Counted from the stretch's first letter, positions 1 to 10,845 are shown. The stretch: 64,000 nt of DNA from Anthoceros angustus (GCA_010909165.1 MU008189.1:186001-250000), one strand, 5' to 3'. Notes: generated from the sequence alone by a model not told the origin. Numbers and translations are program-made.

Positions 1-213
1 GGGCATGCAGAGAAACTGGCGTTGGCTTACGGGCTGCTCAACACCCCACATGGCACAACTTTGCTGGTCACCAAGAACCTGCGCATGTGCATTGACTGCC
101 ATAGTAGCACCAAGATCTTATCACGGCTTGAGAAGCGAGAGATTGTAGTTAGGGATGTTCACCGAGTGCATCGTTTCCTAGATGGTTCTTGTTCATGCGG
201 TGATCGGCATTGA
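1..213 (+). CDS. 3' end of a DYW-class PPR protein (partial)
   Basis: Reading frame 1 is open from the first base to a stop at 211-213 and gives the last 70 residues of a DYW domain. The cytidine-deaminase-like signature is visible as GHAEKLA followed by CIDCHSSTK (HxE...CxxC), and the chain ends SCSCGDRH. The family edits organellar RNA: the PPR array picks the site and the DYW domain deaminates C. The terminal tripeptide is DRH instead of DYW. The sequence is almost the same as the end of the PPR gene at 54845-57385 (differences such as CIDC/CNDC and VHRVHRF/AHQVHHF), so the two are close paralogues. The gene begins outside the window; its PPR repeats and specificity cannot be seen. Confidence 0.93.
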   Translation, partial: GHAEKLALAYGLLNTPHGTTLLVTKNLRMCIDCHSSTKILSRLEKREIVVRDVHRVHRFLDGSCSCGDRH

Positions 214-527
214 TCCAGCTGTACAATGCATCGAACATGACTAACCGTAATTGTGTCTTCGACGTCATGCCTCTTCTCCCCACTTGTTGGTCGACTCGGG
301 ACAATTTCTTCAAGCTTTCTTCACGTTCCAAGCACTTTACTGGGGAAAGGGCCAACGCTACCCCACGTTGAGTATGTCGGACGGAATAACACAAGGATGG
401 AGTCGAACGGACAGCAACAGAAGGGCGCGAGTCTCACACAGCCGGCACTGGTGAAGGGCGGAATAATAAAAAAGAAATAAAATAATAAAAAATATATTTA
501 TAATTGATATCTCACGATATCACAGTT

Positions 528-599
528 GGAGGTATAGCTCAGTGGTAGAGCAATCGGCTGCAGTCCGATAGGTCATCAGTTCAATCCTGGTTGCCTCCT
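528..599 (+). tRNA. tRNA-Cys (anticodon GCA)
   Basis: A full cloverleaf can be drawn. The acceptor stem GGAGGTA pairs with TGCCTCC (one G-T pair). The D arm is GCTC-AGTGGTA-GAGC. The anticodon stem ATCGG/CCGAT closes the loop CTGCAGT, giving anticodon GCA. The T arm ATCAG/CTGGT has one G-T pair and the loop TTCAATC. Discriminator base 73 is T, as expected for tRNA-Cys. The sequence resembles eukaryotic nuclear tRNA-Cys rather than organellar types. No intron. A T-run lies about 30 bases downstream (around 630) and could be the Pol III terminator. The anticodon stem is perfect, so the gene looks functional. Confidence 0.88.
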
Positions 600-609
600 G
601 TCAACCTTC

Positions 610-930
610 TGCTCAATGTAATGGATTTCCTTTTCTCATTTTATAGCCAAAGTATATATATCCCGTCTTCGAAGAGTTGGACTTCCTTTTCTCATTTTAA
701 AGCCAAAGTATATATATCCTGTCTTCGAAGAGTTAAATAGGGAGGGAGGTACAGCTCAAAGCCAGAGTGTATATCATGTCTTAGAAGTGTTAAATGGGGA
801 GGGAGGTATAGCCATGTCTTAGAAGTGTTAAATGGGGAGGAGGGTATAGCTCAAAGCCAGAGTGTATATCATGTCTTAGAAGTGTTAAATAGGGAGGTCA
901 TCAAAGTGTTAAATAGGAAGGTCTTGGATG
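610..930 (+). repeat. tandem array partly built from the tRNA-Cys 5' half
   Basis: Two roughly 60-base copies of a unit containing GCCAAAGTATATATATCC and GTCTTCGAAGAGTT are followed by several shorter units of the form GGGAGGAGGTAYAGCTCAAAGCC, then AGAGTGTATATCATGTCTTAGAAGTGTTAAAT. The GGAGGTATAGCTCA portion matches the first bases of the tRNA-Cys at 528, so the array seems to have grown from the tRNA and its 3' flank. A further unit lies at 1213-1251, after an inserted segment. Confidence 0.7.
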
Positions 931-1085
931 TGTTAAATAGGAATGAATGTAGAGACTTTATGAAAATAACGAGACAGGGAAATTCCATCTACCCCATGGC
1001 GAAAGGGGACAACCCACGACGGGGCACCAAGCCAGGGGAGCGTGCCCCCGCACTAATCTACCTATAACCCCCAACCGCTCCCAAG

Positions 1086-1223
1086 ATGTCGCGGTCCGAG
1101 ATAGGGAAGGGCCTACATACCACAGGTACCGCCGATGCCTCGTCTCCAGCACTCATGATCGTCTTACACATGGTGGTGGCGAACACCCTTTGCAGGGTGA
1201 TGGAAACCAGTTGCGTTAAATAG
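1086..1223 (+). pseudogene. fragment of an unidentified repeated protein
   Basis: A 45-codon plus-strand frame reads MSRSEIGKGLHTTG...DASSPA...NTLCRVMET. It matches the frame at 52187-52330 (SGIRKGLLTTGAEDAMFPA...NALCKVMDT) at the protein level, with conserved spacing, so both come from one dispersed coding element. I do not recognise the family. It sits between units of the tRNA-derived tandem array, as if inserted there. It could be part of a retroelement Gag. Confidence 0.4.
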
Positions 1224-1251
1224 GGAGGTCCTAGAAGTGTTAAATAGGGAG

Positions 1252-1331
1252 GGAGGTACAGCCTAGTGGTGGAGCAATGAGCTGCAATCCGATAGGTCAT
1301 CAATTTGATGTTTTTAGTCCTGATTGCCTCC
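1252..1331 (+). pseudogene. degenerate tRNA-Cys copy
   Basis: GGAGGTACAGCCTAGTGG and GATAGGTCATCA align with the tRNA at 528-599, and the 3' end TTGCCTCC still pairs with the 5' end. The anticodon stem is broken (TGAGC against CCGAT) and about 8 extra bases (TTGATGTTTTTAG) interrupt the T arm, so it is a tRNA pseudogene or tRNA-derived repeat, not a working tRNA. Confidence 0.75.
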
Positions 1332-1650
1332 ATTTCTTTTATTGCCTCAATTCTTCATTCATTTCTTTTTTATTAATTAATTATTACTTTTCTAGTCTTC
1401 AGCTTAGTGTTTAGTCCTAATTACCTCCTTTTCTTTTATTTCCTCAATTCTTCATCCATTTCTTTTTTGATTAATTAATTACTACTTATCTAGTCTTCCT
1501 CAATCCCATATGCTGTTTTTTATTTTATTAACTTTTACTACCTAATAGTTTAATTTTCTTAATTAGCTACACTGCTGGATAATGAAAGCAAGTCTTGCAC
1601 ATGGCAAACTGGTGTGCCCCTCAACAGGCGGATTCACCCTTTGTGGGGCT
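1332..1650. other. AT-rich spacer, no gene seen
   Basis: Low-complexity T-rich DNA with a weak direct repeat (TTTCTTTTTATTAATTAATTA, two diverged copies near 1359 and 1459). No coding or RNA feature is supported. Confidence 0.5.
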
Positions 1651-1654
1651 TTCT

Positions 1655-1850
1655 TTTGTGAGACTTAAAGAAAAAGAAGAAGAAGAAGCATTTTATTTAA
1701 GTCCACTAAGGACGGATTTCTGTCATGAGACTTGGTACATAACAACTTGTACCATGGTGTGCCTAAGCTATTTGCACCAAGGGCATCCACTCCCTTTAGG
1801 CACCCCATCTAAGTACTGATCTAAGCCATTTGGACACACATTTATTTAAG
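1655..1850 (+). repeat. dispersed repeat, inverted partner at 8722-8935
   Basis: The block from the AAGAAGAAGAAG run through ATTTAAGTCCACTAAGGACGG, GACTTGGTAC, CTTGTACCATGG and CACCAAGGGCATCCA to CCATTTGGACACACATTT is found again, reverse complemented, at 8722-8935 with few changes over about 150-190 bases. Short length and a simple-sequence end suggest a SINE-like element; no Pol III boxes were identified. The two copies flank the reverse transcriptase remnant and the vasohibin-like gene. Confidence 0.65.
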
Positions 1851-1925
1851 CTCATTAGACACTCAGCTAGCACTAAATGAAATTAGAATGAAATTAGGTT
1901 CGCATTATAAGGTCGTTGAGTCAAC

Positions 1926-4260
1926 TCATGAAGATTTTCTTCGTCCATCCGCACTATAATAGCAAAACACTTGAGCTATGCGGCTATCGGTTAAAATGAG
2001 GAACCAAATATGATGCCTCCTCCTCTCAACCAACGTCTCTTGAGGCTGTCGTGGCAGGTTTGGGGCAATTGATAGAACATTATCCCAGAAAGGGCCTGTC
2101 ATGGAGGATGAAGCGAGAAGCCAAAGCAGGGGGAGAGAGGGCCCAATTGCCCAAGAAAGCTGCCGGGGAAGAGACCTCCAGCGAGAGCAGACCTGTGCCT
2201 TCAAATTGCATGTAGGGACGCCGCCACAGCGATCACCCATGTGGCACTCAAGCCCCCGAGCCTGTGGATGTCCCCAAGAGAATCCATAATCTTCCTATCA
2301 AACCACCGCAGCCGGGACAAAAGGGTCGGGGACGGAGGCAGCGTACGGATGAGGTAACCAAGTCGCCTAGCAAAACAGGAGGAAAGAATTCCAAAGGCCA
2401 TTTGTGTATCCTCCTGCAAAGGGAGGTGCTCGATATGGGAGAGGCTCTTTGCGAGAGCCTGGTCCAGGAAGCTCCCGATGAAGTCAGGGGAACTGAAGGG
2501 GACCCTTAGAATCCGTAGTCCCAAAGCCGAAGCAATCTCCCCAGCAGGAAACTGCAAAGTAGGTAGAATTCTCGACGGAGACCAGACACGGCACTTGGAC
2601 AGCTTGACCTTCAAGCCCACCAAAGAAAGCTCATGAGAGAAGAGCTCAAAGGCCTCCTTGACTTTGTCCCTAGGCCCGAGGATGTGAGAATCGTCTGCCA
2701 GCGAAGGGAAGACAGAATCGCGCGCTGAGAAGGCGGCCCTAGATAGGGCCCTATGTGGAGCAATGACGAATAGAGCATCGCCCAGGGGGTCGCCTTGCCT
2801 GGTACCTGTGGTCGATTCCAAGATGTAGACAAGAATATTGAAGAGACGCTTGGCCGGGTAGCGAGGTTGGAGGACCTCCCAGAAGCACCGACAAAGGTAT
2901 AAGGCTCCCAGACGCCGCCAAGATCCTTAAGCTCCTCAAGATGACGCCTTAGAAATGGTATTGAAGGCGTTCTCGACATCAACTCAGAAGACCACCCACC
3001 TGTGGGTATCAAGGCATGCCTTCACCTAAGCACTCTGCACTACGCCTGAGTGGCAATGCCAAATTGAAGGGGTTGAGGTGCCGGAGAAGGAGCGATCAAT
3101 AATAGTGCGGCTAAGAAGCCGCATGAAGGCTTCCCGACTGCCACCGCAAGAACATGGGAACCGATGAGGCCTCACCCCGAGCCACCGCAGCCGCGAGAAA
3201 AGAGCTCGGGAAGCCACTAGATGGATCTTCGGGAGAAAGGTCCCTAAGGTGTTCAAACACCATTCCCGACAACCCGCGATGAAAGACGGGGTCGAGAGAG
3301 TGCTGAGCAAAAGCCGCCGATCCAGTGGAGAAGGGATCCTCTGGGACATAGTCGGATATGTCCGGGGGATGGCATCCTTGGGTGCTGGATGGAGGGCACG
3401 AAGGGCAACAATGGTCTCTTCATAAGCGGGGGCCAGGGGGAGGGGTCGAAGAGCTCTGGCAGTGCGAGCATATTCACCTGCTTGGCCAAGCAACTTGTAA
3501 CGGCGTAGGTTTGTTGCATTACCCAGAACCTGTTCCAACTGCTGTACGGATTCTGCCCGAGCCTTGGCAGCACGCAAAGCCTCCTCCTGGAGGGATGCCC
3601 AGCACCAGCCCGAAAGCGCCGAAGACGGCTTGCAACTTCCCGATGCCCAGAAGCCCCACCCCTAGTACACTGAAGGCACCACCGGGGAAGAAGCAGGAGA
3701 AGACACCAAGCTAACTCGTCCCGGGGATCGAGCGCAAGGCGACTTGACACCGCAGCAGAGTTGAGCACAGACAGGACACGGAGTGTTCTTGACAGTCACA
3801 GAAGGTGTAGACCGCCCCATTGGGTAGGGTACTAAAAGAGCCTGCAAACGCCAGTCGGAGGGTGATAGGGCCGAGGAGGTACCGGGGACCGGGGACAAAA
3901 CGACCCCAGCCTTTACCAGACATACAGAGTGTGAGCTCCGTATGGCGAACCCCAAGAGGCCGGCCAAAGAGCCTTGCATAGAGGGACTGCAACCCACAGA
4001 ACCACTGCCGACCCACCAAACTAGCGCCCGCACCTACAACTCGCAACCAAAAGCGGGAAACTCTACCACGGAAGAAACTCAACAAAATCCAGGAAAAGTA
4101 AATTCCCACCGCCTGCAAGAACACACGCACCGCCGCACTGCGGTACACCGCGGCGGCACTCGACCGGGTCAGCAGGCCGGCAGCCCCGCCTATGGAGCCG
4201 TAGGCAACCGGGGCCCCCTGCACTATCTGCCCAACTCTGGCCGGTGGTGCACATAGCATG
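1926..4260 (-). pseudogene. decayed non-LTR-type reverse transcriptase
   Basis: Minus-strand frames together give a reverse-transcriptase palm: GTRQGDPLG near 2800 (fingers/palm motif) and SLADDSHILGP near 2700 (the xADD catalytic motif), followed by VGLKVKLSKCRVWSPS (primer-grip side). This order is typical of LINE-type or other non-LTR reverse transcriptases, not of LTR elements. Upstream frames (3026-4260) carry the N-terminal part in three different frames, and 1926-2200 carries the C-terminal part, so there are several frameshifts and stops. No endonuclease, poly-A tail or target duplication was identified. The clade is unknown to me. Confidence 0.6.
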
Positions 4261-5819
4261 CAATGTTTCCTAAAGTAATCAAGTCACACATAAAGCATAC
4301 CACAAAGTGGTGCACACAACAAGCAAATATCACAACTTATTCAAATAAAAATTGAACCAGAACTATAAGTATTCTCATATAGATCAGAAGTTTTCTTAGC
4401 CTTCTTTGGACTATGCAGAATTGTTGCCAGTGTATTTCTTCTCGCTTGAGTTCAAACTCCAATATGATTTTCTTCTCGCTTGAGTTCAAACTCCAATATG
4501 ATTTTATTCCTCATGCATATGCTCAATCTTTGCACGTGGAAGGAGGCAACAATGAAAGAAGCAAGTGCGCGATGGCAACCCGACTAAGATGACAACTCCA
4601 AGGCCATGGCAACTCCAAGGCCATGACAACTTTAGTGTGCGATGGCAACTTGCAGGGACAAAGTTTTTATTTTTACACCGGATCCACATTTCCCGCCCTT
4701 CCCTTTGTGCGTATGTATTGCGATACAAAGTTGATTTGGATACCACGGAAAGGACTCGGGACTCGATATCCCCGTCCTTACGACGGTATGTACCGTGCTT
4801 CCCTTTATTAGTCGGTTCCTCACAATACGGGATACCGGATTATGACTCTGTGCAATGTGAGGAGCCCTTCAGAGTCACGAGCCATAGCTTGCATTCAAAA
4901 ACCCTCAGCACTACTACCGGGAAGCGAGTCTGGTCACTTGGCTGTCCAGGGCCCTGCAGGAAGCGTGGCAGACTCATATCTCAGACCGTCCTTTCACGCT
5001 CCCGATTAGGAGGTCCAAGTAGGGAGGGTAGACTGTACTTACTACCTAACTCATTAAACTCTATTGAGGCGTATTATCCCTTAGAGCATAGCTCCTATGC
5101 ATTACAGTTGGCCAACGAATTCACTTCTTTCCAACATCCGTAAAAGCTGGACAAGTACGATACCGCATCACATGGGTTGGACAGACCTGGACACGTTGGA
5201 TCCAGCAGCATATACGTTGCACGGACTGGTAGACGGAGTTGGAAGCGTCAAGCGAGGCTGGACAGGGCTTTCATCTAGGCTGCTCACCGGCACAACATCT
5301 GATGGTTGTCTTTTTTTCGATGTTCAAATTGCAGCTTTGCAGAGTCGATTGGATTGGAGAGAGGAGTTTAAGAACACCGCCGGTTTTGACTCATAGGAAG
5401 ATCCACCCACACTCACCACACAGGACTGATTGTCCACAGGTTACGAAGAGAAGGGGGACAATCTCGAGAGACCTGCGACCCTGCATTACGAGAAAAAATT
5501 GTGCCAAACGGAAGGAGCTTCAATTGTACGGGCAGGATGAGGTTAATACAGAAAAGTGCATCGGAGACTTAAAAACAACCTTACCGGTTGCCCATTATCA
5601 GCAAGCAGTGGATACTAACCTCACAGTGTTGTACAAGAAAGATTACCCATCCTCTGTGTCAGTTGCTCAAAGATTCAACCAGTATCCCCATCAGAAGCGT
5701 CACCCAGCCACAACCCTTGAATCTTTGAGAGAGACAAAAACAACTTTGGTCACAACTCTGAAGTAATATCAGGGGCTGCTGGAGTGGCCATGCTTCAAGT
5801 GAGGTGCTCAGCAACACGG
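4261..5819. other. non-coding stretch downstream of the vasohibin-like gene
   Basis: No coherent gene was found. It includes an exact 34-base direct duplication (unit TTCTTCTCGCTTGAGTTCAA plus following bases, about 4435-4506) and short iterations of CAACTCCAAGGCCATG near 4590-4630. The part nearest 5820 probably holds the 3' untranslated region of the minus-strand gene. Confidence 0.4.
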
Positions 5820-8237
5820 TCACCCAAGATACGGGACTCTGCAGCCAAATTGCCTAATCCTGCGAATAAGCCTCCCCTCAAGCAATCCCATGCTGCAAGG
5901 AGGCTTCCTGAAATGGAATTTGATGGGTTTTGCTGCCATGATGAGGGGGATCCTGCAGCCTGAGCTAATTATTCTCCTGTCTTTCACGCCAAACCTGAAT
6001 GTCGGTAACGTGGGTGCTGACCTGATTTCTGTGAGTGTAACAGTTACCTGCAGCTGGTCACTGTCAACCACATTGGAATCTCCATCTGAGTTTTCTCCTG
6101 TGCTGTCCTGGAAAGGCTCCAAAGCTGGGCTCTGAAGTCGCAGCCTGGGAGAATGCTCAGAACCAGCCAGCCTCAAAGCTGTATCCAGGAAGTCAGGCAC
6201 CGTGGTCTTTCTCTTCAGCATCTGCGCATTGGTATCCAGAGGTGCTTTTTTGGCTTTTGTTATCCTTTTTGGATCGCCTCCTTTGCCTTCCAACAACCAC
6301 CTATTACAAGGTCATGCGGTCAGGAAGATAAGTCGGTGGTCACCTCCATCTGACGTAACAGGGGATTAATAAGGTGGACTGACACAGAATCAAAAGTAAG
6401 TCTCACTTGTCCCAAAGACGCTTCGCCTGCACCTCATGCTTCACCAATGCCTCACAGCACTTTTAACACAAAGAAAAGTAACAAACAAGGACATGTCAGC
6501 TACTGGAATCCTCACATTTCAGCAAAATTAATCGGCAACCTCTGATCTCACCTCCTCCCAAGACATCCAAGCAACGTTTACGCAAATGGAGCGCCAACAA
6601 ACATGGTTTCGTGATAAAAGGTCATGCTCCACCTACAAGTGCAACAAAGAAAGGTAAAAGTCATAGACGAGCCATCGAACTATTGCCACGAAATGTCCAT
6701 CCAGACACCATCCTCTAAAACAACATGTTTAGCTGCCCAGGATAACTTTGCTGTTTGCGTCTATGAAGTCTGCACGACCACCAACTAACTGTTCAATGTG
6801 GATATTAGTACACACTTACTGGGAGTCCAACTCGAACCTTCAGGACACTGTGCGAAGACTGAGCATAGGCTTCGATATAGTTCCTGATAAGACTTGAGAT
6901 GCTGCACACAAGCGCGCCAAGTACGAGCTCAGGCTACAATGTACAACCCTCCTAACAACCAGTAGAAGAGAATCATCCTTGTAGCACTTCAGACAATCCA
7001 CAAAAGAGCAACGGCAACTGTATACAAGTGTCACACCACACTGAACACACACAAGGAAGCACTCTCAATACAAACATCCTTAATGCTCATGGGGTGGGCA
7101 CTCACAGTGATGCCTTTCCATCTAATACCTTGACATGGTAGTGCTCGACATGAGGATCTTGAATGGCTATTTGGGTGTCAAGTGAGGTTCGCATAGACTT
7201 TACCAGCAGCTATGATCCCATCAATGTCGTCCATTCTCACCTGTCAAAAGTCAAATCTTTGTCCATCAGATCAGGACGGCGACTGATCCCTAGAGCACCA
7301 TACTTTCCACCGTGCCGCAACACGAGAACAATGTGCTGATGCACCTGCTCAATAGTAGAAGCCCTCAAACCGTGTCAATGACAACATTTGTCCACCCTAT
7401 ACAGGAAAAATTACCAAGATCAAGGGAGAAGCGTGAGATACCTGTCCTTCACATTCCGTCTTGAACGACAAAGGAATCCTATCAACATCAGTCAGCCCAG
7501 CCTGCAACGTCGCAGGAGAACGCATTAGGTGGATGCAAGTTCCAGCTTGCAATGTGTGCAGTGATGTCTCTGTATCTTGAAGAACAAAAGAAAGACGTCA
7601 GTCACTCGGTTTTAGCAGGATGAAGTGAGCAGACTATGCGAGACAGGTGAAAACTCCTTAACAGTGATTCACCTACATTCGAGGCTTTCTCACAACACAA
7701 CTTTCACTGTTGAATTTTGCTGAATTTCCACTACTTACTGTCAGGTAGAGCGCCAGAAAGACGGCCTCAACGCACTTGATAGGCTGGGGGCTGTACACAA
7801 TCTAAAGAAAAGGAGGCATTTTCAAGGAACAGCTAAAAAAAAAACCAAGAACTCTCGGTTTCGACAACAGAAGTGTATAAACTGGCCTACCATTCTTGCA
7901 GTGTCCATGATGCGAGACAAGGGCCGCAGCTTGTGGCTGTTAAAGTGCGTCTCCGGTGTTTGCTTGTACTCAAATGACTTAAGGTACTGCAGTACTAAAC
8001 GAGAACATCTTCGAACGTCAGTACACTTGCCCAACCTTACCTGCTTTCGCAAGACAACAGAATGCAGACCTTCTTGCAAGAGAAGCAAGAAACGTCGCGA
8101 GCACCTGAGCGAGTGATTAGAATCACCTGCCTCGCTGCCTTCAGGCGTGCCTTAGTCGGCAGATGAAAGTACTGATCAGGTAGTCTCGGTTTCACAGTCC
8201 GACCAGACGGCTCGCAAGCTGCCGGATCGGCAGCCAT
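5820..8237 (-). CDS. vasohibin-like tubulin carboxypeptidase, nine exons
   Basis: Model: complement of join(5820-6300, 6407-6459, 6552-6632, 6820-6901, 7241-7344, 7442-7501, 7739-7801, 7891-7986, 8127-8237), 376 residues. All introns are GT-AG and the frame is intact. The core aligns without gaps to my recollection of animal vasohibins: RLKAARQYLKSFEY, RPLSRIMDTARM, PIKCVEAVFLALYLT, RIPLSFKT, HIVLVLRHGGKYGALGISRR. The predicted catalytic triad is Cys79, His114 and Ser131; the 35- and 17-residue spacings equal those of human VASH1 (Cys169, His204, Ser221). Vasohibins remove the C-terminal tyrosine of alpha-tubulin, usually with the partner SVBP. The tail after about residue 215 is basic and low in complexity, unlike the animal tail, and the last exon end is the least certain part. 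The start ATG at 8237 gives a short N-terminus; no signal peptide. Confidence 0.85.
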
Positions 8238-8721
8238 TGCACGCTCACTGCCAAGTAAAAATTTTCGGCTCAATTCTCTCGCTATAACTTGGCCACGCCC
8301 AGGAGGCGGCACTTATCTCTGGAGTGAGTGACTTGCTGGTGAAACTGAAGGCTTAGGCCATGGTTGCAACGATCAAGCTTGTGCCGCATTGCAAGCGAGT
8401 CGGTCAAAGGAACCTGTCCAACGACCAAGGTAGAAATCCGTGAGCACGTCCAACATGAAAAAGATAAACCGAAGCGCACAAATCGCAACGACACCGCTGT
8501 CCACAAAGCCTGGCACGCGGACGACGCACGCATCGCGCATTCACAATTCAACCGCCCGTGCGCCACAGCGGGAGCGAGCGCCGTGGAGGCGCTCCAAATG
8601 GCACGGCGAGGGCGAAGCGTCGCAACGGAACGGACGGAACGAGCCTGGCGGGAACGAACCTTGCGGCCTGGTTGTTCCCGCTGCTTTCCGATGAAGTCAC
8701 GCAAGTCCGAAAGCTCTTCAC
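8238..8721. promoter_or_regulatory. CpG-rich upstream region of the vasohibin-like gene
   Basis: The stretch is unusually rich in CG dinucleotides (especially 8510-8680) compared with the AT-rich surroundings, and lies directly upstream of the minus-strand start codon, so it probably holds the promoter and 5' untranslated region. Short frames in it look like chance openings in GC-rich DNA. No TATA box was identified. Confidence 0.4.
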
Positions 8722-8935
8722 CAGGTTCACCTAGGCCAAATGGACACACATTTATAAGAACGCCGTGATTAAGCATCCTGAGCTTGGATCGGTACTCAGA
8801 TGGGGTCCCTACAGGGAATGGATGCCCTTGGTGCAAGTAGCTTAGGCAACCATGGTACAAGTTGTTAAGTACCAAGTCCCATGACGGAAATCCGTCCTTA
8901 GTGGACTTAAATAAAATTTTTCTTCTTCTTCTAGA
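8722..8935 (-). repeat. dispersed repeat, inverted copy of 1655-1850
   Basis: Contains CCAAATGGACACACATTTAT, TGGATGCCCTTGGTGCAAG, CCATGGTACAAG and CCGTCCTTAGTGGACTTAAA, ending in a TTCTTCTTCTTCT run. This is the reverse complement of the block at 1655-1850, with scattered differences. Confidence 0.65.
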
Positions 8936-8937
8936 AC

Positions 8938-9330
8938 CCCTGTCCAGTGTGAACCCACCATTTGGTTCGGTCCAAGACCTTGCAACTTACAATCCCTTTG
9001 TCCGGCTCAAATGCAGCGCTCCATACATACAACGAAGTGTGAGCAACTTACAATCCCTTTGTCCGGCTCAAATGCAGCGCACATACAACGAAGTGTGAGC
9101 ACGCTGTAAGCGCTCCAGTCCAGTGTGAACCCACCATTTGGTTCGGTCCAAGACCTTGCAACTTACAATCCCTTTGTCCGGCTCAAATGCAGCGCTCCAT
9201 ACATACAACGAAGTGTGAGCAACTTACAATCCCTTTGTCCGGCTCAAATGCAGCGCACATACAACGAAGTGTGAGCACGCTGTAAGCGCTCCATACATAC
9301 AACGAAGTGTGAGCACGCTGTAAGGACGGA
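8938..9330. repeat. higher-order tandem repeat, about 178-bp unit
   Basis: A unit beginning CCAGTGTGAACCCACCATTT occurs at about 8942 and again at about 9120. Inside each unit the subunit AACTTACAATCCCTTTGTCC...ACAACGAAGTGTGAGCA is itself repeated, and a final partial subunit (CATACAACGAAGTGTGAGCA) closes the array. Copies are nearly identical, so the expansion is recent. No coding sequence. Confidence 0.85.
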
Positions 9331-9352
9331 TTACCGACACAAGCATTTTGAT

Positions 9353-9500
9353 CTGGAGTAACCCCGTAGGCCGTTAACAACTGGAGTAATCGCGTGGGGC
9401 ACTTACAACTAGAGTAATCATATAGGGCCCTAACAATTGGAGTAACGTTGAAGGACATTAACAACTAGAGTAATCCCATGTGACACTAACAACTGGGCGC
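9353..9500. repeat. tandem repeat of about 30 bp, five diverged copies
   Basis: The phrase ACAACTGGAGTAATCNCGTNGGNC is repeated five times with variation (CTGGAGTAACCCCGTAGG, CTGGAGTAATCGCGTGGG, CTAGAGTAATCATATAGG, TTGGAGTAACGTTGAAGG, CTAGAGTAATCCCATGTG). It is separate from the array before it and more diverged. Confidence 0.75.
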
Positions 9501-10634
9501 TCCGCACGCTTCGGGAACAAAGGCTTGTTAGCCCAATAGCCCATGAAGATGGGGGATGGGTGGGACCCCATCCGAGCACTCATTCGTCTCAAGATGTTGG
9601 GCATGTTCTTGAGTTATGATGGACATGGCTGTTTTTTCTTCTTCAAAATCACATGTTCCACACATTTCTAACGAACTTTGGTCAAGGGTGTCACGTCTCA
9701 AGACGTTTCATAAATAATCACTGAGCCAAAACGTTCGCGAATCGACTCAAAACGGAGTGACTCAATCTTTAGGGATAATATGTCAATATTTGCTCATCAA
9801 GTTTGCCTTCCACAACTTTCGGAGATATACCCTCTTAGTCTACATTTCTTTCTTTGGTAGTATGTCTGCCATAAATATTCCTTCAAATGTAATGTCTGTA
9901 TTTGTTCCCAAATTTCGGACATTATTAGGCACACCCTATCATATTGTTGTGGAGTTATTAAATTTTTTTACAATCAAACATGAAATATGTTATTTTTAGA
10001 TTATCGGTCTAATGGCAAAAAGTTCGACAACTTCATTCGGCATAATTTTATTTTCTTACATTTGGTTCGTTAGATGATTCATACATTTTTCACATTTGTT
10101 AATATATTGGAAAGTAGCAAGGTATCTCATAATAATAGCTTTATGTCTTAAACTCTTTTGTGCATTGAGTTAGAAATATGCTTGGATAGATCATGCCATA
10201 CTGCCATTGACATCTAAATGAGCTAGATTTTGTAACAATACAGTATCAAAGTTAATAGTATGATTAATTTTATCCAAAAATGTATCATAACACTTGAGTA
10301 CACCACACTTGATTGCTGCCTTCGTGAACACCTTGGGTGATTAATACAAGATGGATGTTAATGCCTTCCTTGATGAGATTAGATGTGTGAATGAGTATTG
10401 CATAGTCTCGAATACTTGAATTCCAAGTGGTATCGTCTTAGATAACTTCTCTTTCAATTAAAAACCATATTAGATCATGAGTGGTTGGTGAAATGAACTA
10501 AAGTGTGTACAATACTGCACAATTTCACATTAAGCAATTGTAACTGGTGGAATACATCCACAGGAAGGATGGGCTCCCCCCATCATTTTTTCTCCCTTGA
10601 TAAAACCTTCCCATCCACAAGACTCATCAGAGAC
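9501..10634. other. AT-rich intergenic DNA
   Basis: No gene recognised. One 80-codon frame (9757-9999) lacks any familiar motif and sits in AT-rich sequence. The last bases, GAGAC at 10630-10634, are the left target-site duplication of the giant retrotransposon. Confidence 0.45.
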
Positions 10635-10845
10635 TGTGGAACGCAAAAGTTTGGGCAACTAGCTTAAATGAGTTCGTTTTGAAACAGGCCCACACTCTTT
10701 TGCTAGAAATGGTTTGGTGAAGACATGCAAGGAAATTTTTGCTCCTTTGAGCGGAGTTGTAGGACCATGTCGGAAGGCAGAGAGGATATGCAGGAAAAGA
10801 AACGGGTCAAAACGACTCCTGAGGAGAAAAGGTAACCTACATGAG

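Noticed and set aside
1058-1333. Minus-strand reading (LGAVGGYR) of the repeated fragment
   Set aside because: The plus-strand reading keeps more residues in common with 52150-52570 and has a start Met, so the minus-strand likeness is a shadow.
4905-4920. CACTACTACCGGGAA as a CACTA left terminus
   Set aside because: No subterminal repeats or matching right end nearby; it is far from the CACTA block.
8038-8101. A possible extra 64-base exon in the vasohibin-like gene
   Set aside because: Direct joining of 8127 to 7986 gives a gap-free match to the family (RLKAARQYLKSFEY); the extra exon would insert residues with no counterpart.
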